This document shows, in pieces, positions 45,648 to 54,408 of a stretch of DNA of 64,000 nucleotides. The notes below the pieces were generated by a model. It worked only from the letters and a program-made list of their open reading frames with translations, had not been told where the DNA came from and searched no databases. The stretch's first letter is position 1. Each line of letters opens with the position of its first letter. Source of the stretch: Thalassolituus oleivorans MIL-1 (GTDB lineage: Bacteria > Pseudomonadota > Gammaproteobacteria > Pseudomonadales > Oceanobacteraceae); NCBI RefSeq assembly GCF_000355675.1, contig NC_020888.1, positions 2,773,501 through 2,837,500 of the forward strand, in the 5' to 3' direction. The translations under genes and the position numbers were made by a program.

Positions 45648-47531
45648 TTACGCTTCGCGACGCTTACGCTGCGGAGGACGTGAATCACCACGTGAATCAT
45701 TACTGCTACGTGGCTTGCCACGACCGCCAGCACCACCAGGCTTGCCTGAGCCACCCGCACGACGCGGTGGAGCAGAGCGACCTGTTGATTCAGGAATGTC
45801 ACTTTCTTTGTAAGTCTTGATGCTCAAAGGACGACCACATACGCGTGCTTTACGCAGGGTGTTCATCACTGGTTCTGGCATACCTGCTGGTAAATCGATC
45901 ACAGAATAATTTTCAAAAATTTCAATGTGACCAATAAAACGGCTTTCTAAATCGGCTTCGTTCGCGATAGCGCCAACAAGGTTACCTGGCTTCAAGCCAT
46001 CGTCGTAGCCAATGCCAACCATGTAACGTGCCATCGCCATATCAGGGTTACCTTTTAATGGCATAGGCGAAGCGCTGGCTGGCATTTTGCTGCGTGGAGC
46101 ACCACGTTCGCGTTCACCACTGCGCTCACGACGCTCGCCACGTTCTGGGCGGTCGCGTGATTCACGGCTATTTTGTTCTTGCGCACGTTTTTGTGCACGT
46201 GCATCTTCTTGTTCGTCGATGAACAATGGCTTATCGCCTTGCACCATGCGAGCAATCGCGGCTGCAACATCCATCGCATCCACCGGGTGTTCGCTCAAGA
46301 TCTTTTCGATCATTTCGCGATACACTTTGTTTTTCTCTGGGTGCAGGCTATCTAAAACGCGTGCTTGGAACATAACACGACGTTTTTCGTTAACCATTTC
46401 TGCCGATGGTAGTGGCATTTCTTCAATAGGCTGACGAGTAGCACGTTCGATATCACGCAACATACGCTTTTCACGGCCACGTACGAAGACAATGGCTTCA
46501 CCATTACGACCGGCACGACCAGTACGACCAATACGGTGAACGTAGGATTCGGTATCTTGTGGAATATCGTAGTTGATAACGTGGCTGATACGCTCAACGT
46601 CCAAACCACGAGCGGCAACGTCAGTTGCAACAATAATATCCAACTGGCCTGCTTTTAAGCGTTCTACCGCTTTTTCGCGTTGTGCTTGTGGAATATCACC
46701 GTTTAATGGTGAACATTTAAAGCCGTTACTGACCATAAACTCTGCAACTTCTTCTGTTGCTTGCTTGGTACGTACGAACACCATCATGGCGTCAAATTCT
46801 TCGGTTTCGGCAATACGCAATAACGCATCATTTTTATGTGCGCCACCGACAAACCAATAACGCTGACGAATTTTATCGTTGGTCGTCGTTTTGGTTTCGA
46901 TTTTTACTTGTACTGGATTATTCAGGTGAGTTTCAGCAACACGCTGAATCTCACGCGGCATAGTCGCAGAGAATAAAGCAACCTGACGGCTGGCTGGGGT
47001 TTGTTCCAGAATCCAGTTTACGTCGTCGATAAAGCCCATGCGCAGCATTTCGTCCGCTTCGTCTAGAACAACGGCTTTAATATCAGCCAAGCTCAACGTA
47101 CCGCGACGTAAGTGATCCATTACACGGCCAGGAGTACCAACAACCCATTGTGGGCCACGTTTCAAATCACGTAGCTGGCTGCCGTAATCGGCACCACCAT
47201 AAATAGCAGTTACTTCAATGCCCGGCATGTGACGGCTATAGGTTTTAACGGCTTCAGCCACCTGTTGCGCCAGTTCACGCGTTGGTGCTAACACCAATAC
47301 TTGTGGGCTTTTAAAGTCGGCTTGAGTGCGAGCCAAGATAGGTAATGCGAACGCAGCCGTTTTACCGGTGCCGGTTTGTGCCATACCCAGTACGTCTTTG
47401 CCTTCAAGCAATGGCGGAATACTGTGTTCTTGGATAGCAGAAGGAGTTTCGTAACCCAACTCTTCTAGAGTGCGAAGAATAGGAAAAGGAAGGCCCAGGC
47501 TTGCGAAGCCTGTGCTGATTGTATCGGTCAT
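45648..47531 (-). CDS. deaD: DEAD-box RNA helicase DeaD/CsdA
   Basis: The 627-residue helicase has Q-motif and Walker A MAQTGTGKTAAFALPI, motif II VLDEADEML, SAT, and C-terminal helicase motifs DVAARGLDVERI and HRIGRTGRAG. A charged linker follows (about 440-490), then the DbpA-type RNA-binding fold (VGIGYDDGLKPGNLVGAIANE) and an arginine/glycine-rich tail. It remodels RNA in ribosome assembly and cold adaptation. AGGTGA precedes the ATG, and an untranslated leader of up to about 245 bases could exist, as is usual for cold-regulated deaD. It is divergent from ppnP. Confidence 0.95.
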   Translation of the reverse strand: MTDTISTGFASLGLPFPILRTLEELGYETPSAIQEHSIPPLLEGKDVLGMAQTGTGKTAAFALPILARTQADFKSPQVLVLAPTRELAQQVAEAVKTYSRHMPGIEVTAIYGGADYGSQLRDLKRGPQWVVGTPGRVMDHLRRGTLSLADIKAVVLDEADEMLRMGFIDDVNWILEQTPASRQVALFSATMPREIQRVAETHLNNPVQVKIETKTTTNDKIRQRYWFVGGAHKNDALLRIAETEEFDAMMVFVRTKQATEEVAEFMVSNGFKCSPLNGDIPQAQREKAVERLKAGQLDIIVATDVAARGLDVERISHVINYDIPQDTESYVHRIGRTGRAGRNGEAIVFVRGREKRMLRDIERATRQPIEEMPLPSAEMVNEKRRVMFQARVLDSLHPEKNKVYREMIEKILSEHPVDAMDVAAAIARMVQGDKPLFIDEQEDARAQKRAQEQNSRESRDRPERGERRERSGERERGAPRSKMPASASPMPLKGNPDMAMARYMVGIGYDDGLKPGNLVGAIANEADLESRFIGHIEIFENYSVIDLPAGMPEPVMNTLRKARVCGRPLSIKTYKESDIPESTGRSAPPRRAGGSGKPGGAGGRGKPRSSNDSRGDSRPPQRKRREA

Positions 47532-47720
47532 ATTGTCACCTGTGTGCAGACGGGGAAGGGCTTTGCCGCTAACTGGTTAGCTCTGCTAACACGCTGCTGA
47601 CACGGGTGAGCCCGACTCATCATTGTTCAAAAGGGCGCAAAGTATATAGGAAATTTTACGCCACTGCTCAGGTTTTTTTCATGTAAACGAAATATTTACG
47701 TGATAACCCTACTCTGCCTC

Positions 47721-47749
47721 TCTGCAAAGCACCATAGGATGCGTATAAT
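47721..47749 (+). promoter_or_regulatory. Candidate promoter of ppnP
   Basis: A perfect TATAAT (47744-47749) lies 30 bases before the GTG start, with a poor -35 (TCTGCA, 17 bases upstream). Confidence 0.5.
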
Positions 47750-47778
47750 CGCGACCTCACTTAATAGGAGTACGTATC

Positions 47779-48060
47779 GTGCTGAAAGTTAACGAATATT
47801 TTGACGGCAAAGTAAAATCAATCGCTCTGCAAACCGCGACTCTACCGGCCACTGTCGGCGTAATGGAAGCGGGCGATTACGAATTTGGCACGAGCCAGAA
47901 AGAAGTAATGACGGTTGTTTCAGGTTCTATGGATGCTTTGCTGCCTGGCGCCACTGAATGGGCAACCTTTAACCAAGGCGACTCATTTGAAGTTGCCGCC
48001 AACGTAAAATTTCAAGTGCGTATGGCTGGTCAAACCGCTTACTTCTGCACTTACGAGTAA
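47779..48060 (+). CDS. ppnP: Pyrimidine/purine nucleoside phosphorylase PpnP
   Basis: The 93-residue cupin-like protein (formerly DUF1255/YaiE) starts at a GTG with AGGAG 8 bases upstream. MLKVNEYFDGKVKSIALQ, VGVMEAGDYEFGTSQKEVMTVVSG and GATEWATFNQGDSF match the family along its length. It phosphorolyses several nucleosides to base and ribose 1-phosphate. It is a single gene ending at a bidirectional terminator. Confidence 0.96.
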   Translation: MLKVNEYFDGKVKSIALQTATLPATVGVMEAGDYEFGTSQKEVMTVVSGSMDALLPGATEWATFNQGDSFEVAANVKFQVRMAGQTAYFCTYE

Positions 48061-48075
48061 GCCGCTTAAAAAGAA

Positions 48076-48106
48076 CTAAAGGCCATTTAATGGCCTTTAG
48101 TTTTTT
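48076..48106. terminator. Bidirectional terminator between ppnP and the GGDEF-EAL gene
   Basis: CTAAAGGCCATT-T-AATGGCCTTTAG is a perfect palindrome followed by T6 on the plus strand and a T-rich stretch on the minus strand. The GGDEF-EAL stop lies inside the stem. Confidence 0.88.
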
Positions 48107-50759
48107 CTAACTTTAACTCAGCTACAGGCACGGGTTTACTAAAATAAAATCCTTGGTAACTTTCGCAACCATTGTCACGCAAGAAATTCAATTGAGCTTC
48201 CGTTTCCACACCTTCCGCCAGCACCTGTAATCCCAAACCTTTCGCCATATGAATAATGGTTGTAGTAATGACGCGACCTTCGTCTTCGTCCTCAACGCTT
48301 TGTACAAAACTGCGGTCGATTTTTAATTTATCAACCCGATAACGATGCAGATACGCTAACGAAGAATAGCCCGTACCAAAATCATCAACCGCCAACATCA
48401 CTCCAAGCTCTTTTAAGCCATTAATAGTGTCGAGAACTTGAGTACTTGGCTCTAGTAAAGCACCCTCGGTAATTTCAAGTTCCAACCAACTAGGATCAAT
48501 TTGTGTTTCATCCAGCAAGCGCCGTAAACGCTCGACCAAACCACCGGCAACAAAGGTTGGCTGGGATATATTCACCGCAACGATCATGGGTTCGAAGCCT
48601 TCATTTTGCCAGACGGCAATTTGATGACAGGCCACACGTAACGCCCAGCCGTCCAACTCAGGCATTAAGCCATTATCTTCGGCAACGGGTAAAAAACGAC
48701 CTGGCGCAATGATACCTTCTTGTGGATGATGCCACCGCATTAAGGCTTCAACACCCACAATATGGCCATCAATTAAACAAACTTGAGGTTGATAATAGAG
48801 TTGTAATTCATTGTCGTGCTGCAATGCACCGCGCAACTGATTGCCAAGTTCTAAACGATCCGACACCGCTTGAGTCATATCATTTGAATAAAACTGATAA
48901 TGATTACGCCCATGCTGCTTCGCCTGATACATAGCGACATCAGCATTACTCAATAATTGAGTCACATCTGAGCCATGATCTGGAAATAATGTAATCCCCA
49001 AACTGGCACCAATATAAAGCTCTTGGCCGACGCCAACATCAAATGGTGTGCGTAATAGATTCAAAATAATGTCAGCAACGTTACTCACCTGCTCATGAGA
49101 AATAACATTTTCTAACACCACTACGAAATCATCACCACCTTGGCGAGCAACGGTATCGCTATCACGCAAACGCTGGCGCATACGCTGAGCAAATTCCTGC
49201 AACAAACGGTCGCCCGCGGGATGGCCAAGGCTGTCATTAATATGTTTGAAATGATCGAGGTCAATGGCAATAACACCAACTTTACGACCCTTCTGTGTTG
49301 CTACATTAACAGCCCCTTCAAGACGGCTTAATAGCAGAGCACGATTCGGTAAATTGGTAAGCGAATCATAATTAGATAAGTGCTCCAATTGCTCTTCTGA
49401 TTCTTTGATGCGAGACATGTCGGAAAAAACACCGACATAATTAGTGACACGGTTTTGCGCATCTTTCACTTCGGTAATCGTTAGCCACTGCGGATAAATC
49501 TGACCATTTTTTCGACGATTCCAAATTTCACCGCGCCAGTAACCACGTTCCTGGACGGATCTAGCAATACCTTCATAAAAGGTTTTGGAATGACGGCCCG
49601 AATTTAGTAAGGAAATTGATCGGCCAAGGACATCAGCTTCTTCAAAGCCTGTAATGGAAGTAAATGCAGGATTAATTGCCTCAACTCGGTTTTGCGAATC
49701 GGTGATCACCACCCCTTCCATCGTCGATTCAAACACGGTCATTGCTTGTCGTAAGCGGTGTTCTTTCGCTTGTTGTTCAGTAATATCTTGAATAGAACCA
49801 ACTCGACCAACTAACTTACCACTATCATCAACAATAACTTCGGCACGACCATGGATAACTTTCACCGTGCCAGATTCAGTGACGATTCGGTATATCATGT
49901 CGGACGGTTTATGCTGCTGCATACTCTCAGTTAAAGTTTGCGCTACACGCTCACTATCATCAGGATGCACATATTCAAAAAACCGAGACAAACTCACCGT
50001 TGTTAACGTTTCTTCTTGTTCAAAAATCACCGCAGCTTGGGGCGTAATAACAATGACATCGTTCAACACATCATCTTGCCAACTACCAATATTCGCTAAG
50101 CGCTCAGTTTGTCTTAGTAATTGCTCTCTATCCTCTAGCTGGCTCATCATAGTGAGACGGTCTTGAACTAAAAAACAAAGCTGCGCGAAGGTAGCTAGTA
50201 ATGCTTGACGGCGATTACTCAATGGCGGCTGATTTTGCTCAAAACTAATTAACAGAAAGCCAACTGCGCCTTCCTGACCGCTCACTGGAAGCAAAATAGC
50301 ATTATCAGAGTCTAAAAGGTTTAGTAATTCTACATCCGCAGGTATCGCTGCCGCACGTCTAAGGACTTTCGAACCGCCCATTTCATAGTGCCGTTCGGTA
50401 TTTAAATCATTACGCCAATAGTTGTTGAGGAGTTGTGGCAGCTCCTCAACGTCTTTTGCACCGATACTAACCAATAATTCAGAAACAGATTCACCATCAT
50501 CAGCAACGAAAACCAATGCGCTCCGCGCCTTCAAATAACGAGCAATATGAAGCAGCGCACCTTCGATATCCGCATGTAACGTTTCAGTTCGTGTGGTTAA
50601 AAAAACACGTAAGCAACGTTCTAAAATTGTCTCTAGACGGATTTCACCACTTTCTGAACGAACGACACCTAGTGAAATTCCTTCTTCTGCTTCACGCTCA
50701 ATCCGAGACCACCCTTCACTAACAAAAGAAGAATCTAGAACCGGTTTAACGGCATTCAT
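48087..50759 (-). CDS. GAF-PAS-PAS-GGDEF-EAL c-di-GMP enzyme
   Basis: The 890-residue cytosolic protein has an N-terminal GAF-like region (about 40-215), two PAS domains (about 215-345 and 345-460), a GGDEF domain with GGDDF at 541-545, preceded by an RxxD inhibitory site, and an EAL domain with EAL at 671-673 and DDFGTGYSSL. It can potentially make or degrade cyclic-di-GMP. The EAL motif set looks complete; GGDDF is a variant of GGDEF that is still acidic. GGAG lies before the ATG. It forms a single-gene unit. Confidence 0.92.
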   Translation of the reverse strand: MNAVKPVLDSSFVSEGWSRIEREAEEGISLGVVRSESGEIRLETILERCLRVFLTTRTETLHADIEGALLHIARYLKARSALVFVADDGESVSELLVSIGAKDVEELPQLLNNYWRNDLNTERHYEMGGSKVLRRAAAIPADVELLNLLDSDNAILLPVSGQEGAVGFLLISFEQNQPPLSNRRQALLATFAQLCFLVQDRLTMMSQLEDREQLLRQTERLANIGSWQDDVLNDVIVITPQAAVIFEQEETLTTVSLSRFFEYVHPDDSERVAQTLTESMQQHKPSDMIYRIVTESGTVKVIHGRAEVIVDDSGKLVGRVGSIQDITEQQAKEHRLRQAMTVFESTMEGVVITDSQNRVEAINPAFTSITGFEEADVLGRSISLLNSGRHSKTFYEGIARSVQERGYWRGEIWNRRKNGQIYPQWLTITEVKDAQNRVTNYVGVFSDMSRIKESEEQLEHLSNYDSLTNLPNRALLLSRLEGAVNVATQKGRKVGVIAIDLDHFKHINDSLGHPAGDRLLQEFAQRMRQRLRDSDTVARQGGDDFVVVLENVISHEQVSNVADIILNLLRTPFDVGVGQELYIGASLGITLFPDHGSDVTQLLSNADVAMYQAKQHGRNHYQFYSNDMTQAVSDRLELGNQLRGALQHDNELQLYYQPQVCLIDGHIVGVEALMRWHHPQEGIIAPGRFLPVAEDNGLMPELDGWALRVACHQIAVWQNEGFEPMIVAVNISQPTFVAGGLVERLRRLLDETQIDPSWLELEITEGALLEPSTQVLDTINGLKELGVMLAVDDFGTGYSSLAYLHRYRVDKLKIDRSFVQSVEDEDEGRVITTTIIHMAKGLGLQVLAEGVETEAQLNFLRDNGCESYQGFYFSKPVPVAELKLEKTKGH

Positions 50760-51060
50760 GCAACTACTCCACGAATCTCACACTCGCCAACGGGGGCTAT
50801 TTTACTCAAGTGCCGACCTCACAAACCCTTATACAACTCGGGGAAAACTAGATGGCACTTTGCCACGATGCATCATTGTCGTAGAAAAACAGTGTAGACC
50901 ATCCATAATGACAATTATAAAAATAGGCACAATTTTCTCACCAATAATGTCAATTTGCGACATAAGTTATCCTGTAAGGTCGATATTTACTAGTAATTTT
51001 GGCTTGCTTGAGCAGCCGGCCCACCTCATCATGGTAGGCAACTATCAAGGGTGACGAACT
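50760..51060. other. Intergenic region before the DUF3820 gene
   Basis: This 301-base gap holds no gene I can support. An open frame crossing it on the plus strand is the continuation of a shadow of the GGDEF-EAL gene. It must carry the promoters of both flanking units, but no convincing hexamer pair was seen. Confidence 0.4.
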
Positions 51061-51318
51061 GTGTTTGATAAGAATGATCTGCTATTACTGATCACAACGA
51101 CAATGCCCTTCGGCAAGTATCAAGGTCGTGTCCTAATGGATATTCCAGAAGAATACCTACTCTGGATGAATAATAAGGGCTTCCCTCAAGGACAGCTGGG
51201 CCAACTCCTAGCACTTGCGCTAGAATTAAAAATTCATGGATTAGAGGATATTCTCACTCCGCTGCGGAAGAACAATCCACCTAACCATCAACACTCAACA
51301 GACGACACGCTGCATTAA
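51061..51318 (+). CDS. DUF3820 family protein
   Basis: The 85-residue protein starts at a GTG with AAGGGTGA 6 bases upstream. MPFGKYQGRVLMDIPEEYLLWMNNKGFPQGQLGQLL is the DUF3820 signature. Members are small proteins of unknown biochemical role; a Pseudomonas relative was labelled a quorum-sensing-regulated factor. The stop overlaps the next ATG (TAATG), so the two are translationally coupled. Confidence 0.85.
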   Translation: MFDKNDLLLLITTTMPFGKYQGRVLMDIPEEYLLWMNNKGFPQGQLGQLLALALELKIHGLEDILTPLRKNNPPNHQHSTDDTLH

Positions 51319-52043
51319 TGACTATGAAGTACCTTGGCCTGTTAGAAACAGACGATCTATATTCTGACCTTCTAGAAGACTATAAGAGTTACGGCACCAT
51401 GTTTCGGCATTTTTTTAATAGCCTGCCGTCAAGGTCTCACGAGCTTCAGTACCGTCACTATCAGGTTAAGCAAGGTGAATTACCACAAACCTTCGACGAG
51501 TGTGATGCGTATTTAATTACTGGTTCCAAAACGGGCGTGTACGATAACGAACGATGGATTGAGCCACTGAGTAACTGGATCAAAGCAGCTCACGATAAAG
51601 GAGCTCCCCTAATTGGGATTTGTTTTGGCCATCAAGTTATTGCTCATAGCCTAGGCGGCTACGCTCAAAAAAGCAGCAAAGGATGGGGCGTTGGAGTACA
51701 TATGACAACCATAGAACACCGTCCTGCTTGGCTAAACGACCAACGCAGTCATATGCGCCTCATTTATAGTCATCAAGATCAAGTAGAACAATTACCCCCA
51801 AAAGCGAAACGTCTAGCTGGAAGTCGTTTTTGCAATAACGCTTCTTTTTTTATCGACGACCGCGTATTAACTTTTCAGGGTCACCCAGAGTTTACCGCTG
51901 AATACTTTGTGCGCTTGCTAGAACGCCGGCGCGCAGCTATCGGCGATGAGATTTTAGATGCGGGATTTTCGAGTTTAGATCAGCCGACAGACGCTGATGA
52001 TATCGGTGCCTGGATTTTAGAATTTATACAGTTACAACGTTAA
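51318..52043 (+). CDS. Class I glutamine amidotransferase-like protein
   Basis: The 241-residue protein resembles GMP-synthase-type stand-alone amidotransferases. The nucleophile elbow is GICFGHQVIAHSLGG (Cys near residue 108), and the triad His/Glu lie in FQGHPEFTAEYF. IYSHQDQVEQLPP is also typical. Related enzymes act as gamma-glutamyl hydrolases or as unassigned glutaminases; the acceptor is unknown. The start may be either ATG of ATGACTATG. It is coupled to the DUF3820 gene upstream. Confidence 0.87.
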   Translation: MTMKYLGLLETDDLYSDLLEDYKSYGTMFRHFFNSLPSRSHELQYRHYQVKQGELPQTFDECDAYLITGSKTGVYDNERWIEPLSNWIKAAHDKGAPLIGICFGHQVIAHSLGGYAQKSSKGWGVGVHMTTIEHRPAWLNDQRSHMRLIYSHQDQVEQLPPKAKRLAGSRFCNNASFFIDDRVLTFQGHPEFTAEYFVRLLERRRAAIGDEILDAGFSSLDQPTDADDIGAWILEFIQLQR

Positions 52044-52111
52044 TAATTGATCCAGTAATAACATACCCTGCAATATTTTAATCGGCATAAAATAAAAGAT
52101 TCCGATTAATT

Positions 52112-52354
52112 CTATTGAGGTAAAAACTTAGCAACGTACCAGCAACTTGCTTTAACGTTTAATTGTTCTGCATTAGCCCAAGCCAGTCCTACTTCAACTA
52201 GTTGCTCTGCTAAACCCTTGCCGCGCAAACGGAAAGGTACATACGTGTGGGTAAAATTAATATTCTGCCCCTCGAGCGCATACTCAAGTAAACAGGTATG
52301 CCCATCTTGTTCGATAATGAAACGAGTCTGCTCTGGCTGATGTACTACCATCAT
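52112..52354 (-). CDS. Small GNAT-like acetyltransferase (YjdJ type)
   Basis: The 80-residue protein contains only the core acetyl-CoA binding part: FTHTYVPFRLRGKGLAEQLVEVGLAWAN, with the RGKG loop. The short form with an N-terminal EYALEGQNINFTHT strand belongs to the yjdJ/GCN5-related group often annotated as acetyltransferase. GGAG lies 4 to 7 bases before two adjacent ATGs, so the start may be 52351. The substrate is unknown. Confidence 0.85.
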   Translation of the reverse strand: MMVVHQPEQTRFIIEQDGHTCLLEYALEGQNINFTHTYVPFRLRGKGLAEQLVEVGLAWANAEQLNVKASCWYVAKFLPQ

Positions 52355-52382
52355 ATTCTCCGGTAATTAGTCGCGTTCACTT

Positions 52383-52694
52383 CTATTGAACTCGATGTGG
52401 CATAAGCTGTAACGAAGCAACGCGGTATCCCTCTAGCTGGATGTAACCGGCGTAACGTTCGTCACCGGTAGAAGTAAACTCAAACGCATAGCAGCGACAT
52501 AACACTGGCGTATTATCTTTGCGCCATTTAAACCGCATACTTTCTAGAATTAACGTATCGTCCAGTAACTGCAAAGCATCCGTTTCGCACTGGCGCTTTA
52601 CTCGGGTCAACGCTAACGAACGTGCTCGCTGCTGCCGACTCCAACCTAAATAGAGAACGGCAAATACTGCACAAACAGCGATCAGCAATAACAT
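52383..52694 (-). CDS. DUF3301 membrane-anchored protein
   Basis: The frame is open to 52787, but AGGAG 8 bases before the ATG at 52694 decides the start; the product is 103 residues. One N-terminal helix (MLLLIAVCAVFAVLYLGW) is followed by a conserved cytosolic domain (CETDALQLLDDTLILESMRFKWR, CRCYAFEFTSTGDERYAGYI). This matches the DUF3301 family of gammaproteobacteria, whose function is unknown. It is 28 bases upstream of the GNAT gene on the same strand. Confidence 0.82.
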   Translation of the reverse strand: MLLLIAVCAVFAVLYLGWSRQQRARSLALTRVKRQCETDALQLLDDTLILESMRFKWRKDNTPVLCRCYAFEFTSTGDERYAGYIQLEGYRVASLQLMPHRVQ

Positions 52695-52809
52695 GAAGCA
52701 ACTCCTGCAAGGGGTATAGACTATATCGGTATGAAGCGGCGTATTTTCAAGACACGATACAAGCCATTGGCAGGTATAATACCTCAATTAAACTGACTCG
52801 GAGATTACT

Positions 52810-53091
52810 ATGGCTCGTCGTGCCTGTGCTCGTCACATTCTGGTTAAAACGGTAGATGAAGCAAACGCCTTACTTAAGCGACTTAAAGAAGGCGAAGACT
52901 TCGACAAGCTAGCACGCAAGTATTCAACCTGCCCTTCTAAAAAGAACGGCGGCTCGCTAGGCGAGTTTAGCCGCGGCGATATGGTACGAGCGTTTGATGA
53001 AGCCGTGTTTGAAGGACCCGTCTTGAAAGTACAAGGGCCTATCAAAACACGGTTTGGCTGGCATTTGATTGAGACGATTTATCGGCAGTGA
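52810..53091 (+). CDS. ppiC: Parvulin-type peptidyl-prolyl isomerase
   Basis: The 93-residue protein is a single parvulin domain without signal peptide: ARHILVKTVDEANALLKRLKEG, FDKLARKYSTCPSKKNGGSLGEFSRGDMV and TRFGWHLIETIYR. It is close to cytosolic E. coli PpiC in size and motifs. It accelerates proline isomerisation. GGAG lies 8 bases before the ATG. It is a single gene, divergent from the DUF3301 gene. Confidence 0.95.
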   Translation: MARRACARHILVKTVDEANALLKRLKEGEDFDKLARKYSTCPSKKNGGSLGEFSRGDMVRAFDEAVFEGPVLKVQGPIKTRFGWHLIETIYRQ

Positions 53092-53108
53092 TTTTGATTT
53101 GTGTTTAG

Positions 53109-53148
53109 ATTTTACCGCGGGTTCTGTTCACTACACCCGCTCCTACGA
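53109..53148 (-). repeat. REP-like repeat, copy C
   Basis: On the minus strand this reads CTCGTAGGAGCGGG, a 16-base middle, then CCCGCGGTAAAA. It shares both ends with copy A. The GCGGG and CCCGC arms can pair into a hairpin. It lies between the convergent ppiC and oadB genes. Confidence 0.55.
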
Positions 53149-53181
53149 GCAAAATCCAAGCTCACGATATCATGGGAGAAT

Positions 53182-53211
53182 AAAAAACGGCCCACTAAGT
53201 GAGCCGTTTTC
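53182..53211 (-). terminator. Terminator of the oad operon
   Basis: AACGGCTCACT and AGTGGGCCGTT pair with a single mismatch and are followed on the minus strand by TTTTTTATTC. It lies 15 bases past the oadB stop. Confidence 0.8.
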
Positions 53212-53226
53212 TCATCGCGCTAACGA

Positions 53227-54399
53227 TTAACCGAAATAGCTAATCATCACACCCGCAGCAACCGCCGAACCAATCACACCAGCCACGTTAGGGCCCATAG
53301 CATGCATCAGCAGGAAGTTCTGTGGATTCGCTTCCAAGCCCACTTTGTTGGATACACGAGCCGCCATCGGCACCGCCGATACACCCGCAGAACCAATCAA
53401 TGGGTTGATAGGATCTTTCGAGAACTTGTTCATGATCTTCGCCATGATAACGCCTGCGGCAGTACCCATGCAGAAGGCAACCATGCCTAGAATCAAGATG
53501 CTTAAGGTATCGAAGTTTAAGAACTTATCAGCGCTCATTTTCGAACCAACACCCAAGCCTAAGAAAATAGTCACAATGTTGATCAAGGCGTTTTGCGCTG
53601 TATCGCTCAAACGATCAACAACACCCGACTCTTTCATCAAGTTACCAAAACAGAACATACCCAAAAGGGGCGCAGCTGATGGTAACAACAAGGCAACTAG
53701 TACCAGCAAAGTAATCGGGAAGATAATTTTCTCACCCTTACTCACTTCGCGCAGCTGACTCATTTTGATCTTACGTTCAGATTCGGTCGTCAACGCTTTC
53801 ATGATTGGTGGCTGAATCATAGGCACCAATGCCATGTAAGAGTATGCAGCAACCGCAATTGCACCCAATAGCTCAGGAGCCAACTTAGATGCAATAAAGA
53901 TCGAGGTTGGGCCGTCAGCACCACCGATAATACCGATAGCGGACGCTTGCTGCAGGGAGAAGTCCATCACACCAATATCAGTGAAGAAGGCCGCACCAAA
54001 CAAGGTACCGAAAATACCAAACTGTGCAGCAGCGCCGAGCAATAAGGTTTTTGGATTAGCCAGCAAAGGACCAAAATCCGTCATTGCACCAACACCCATG
54101 AAAATGAGCAGTGGGAATAAACCGGTTTCAATACCTGCGTGGTAAATGTAATACAACAAACCTGCCGGAGTATCGAGGTGACCATCCGCAGCGATCACTG
54201 GGCCAGCATAAAAGTCAGCACCAGGGATGTTTACGAAAATGGTACCAATCGCAATCGGCAACAACAGCAAAGGCTCGAACTGGAACTTAGGATGGATAGC
54301 TAAAAACAGCAGCACACAACCAATGCAAAGCATTGCTAGTTGCCCTAGCTCCATCTGGTATAAACCAGTGTCGTGCCAAAGGTTAATCAAACTATGCAT
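53227..54399 (-). CDS. oadB: Oxaloacetate decarboxylase beta subunit (Na+ pump)
   Basis: The 390-residue membrane protein is the carboxybiotin decarboxylase that couples CO2 release to Na+ export. The family stretches [51 protein letters not shown] and [23 protein letters not shown] are evident. AAGGAG lies 6 bases before the ATG. The gene follows oadA with 9 bases between. Confidence 0.96.
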   Translation of the reverse strand: MHSLINLWHDTGLYQMELGQLAMLCIGCVLLFLAIHPKFQFEPLLLLPIAIGTIFVNIPGADFYAGPVIAADGHLDTPAGLLYYIYHAGIETGLFPLLIFMGVGAMTDFGPLLANPKTLLLGAAAQFGIFGTLFGAAFFTDIGVMDFSLQQASAIGIIGGADGPTSIFIASKLAPELLGAIAVAAYSYMALVPMIQPPIMKALTTESERKIKMSQLREVSKGEKIIFPITLLVLVALLLPSAAPLLGMFCFGNLMKESGVVDRLSDTAQNALINIVTIFLGLGVGSKMSADKFLNFDTLSILILGMVAFCMGTAAGVIMAKIMNKFSKDPINPLIGSAGVSAVPMAARVSNKVGLEANPQNFLLMHAMGPNVAGVIGSAVAAGVMISYFG

Positions 54400-54408
54400 G
54401 ACAGCTCC

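Noticed and set aside
50593-51054. 153-aa frame on the plus strand
   Set aside because: Its first third is antisense to the GGDEF-EAL start and the rest is intergenic with no family resemblance or ribosome site.
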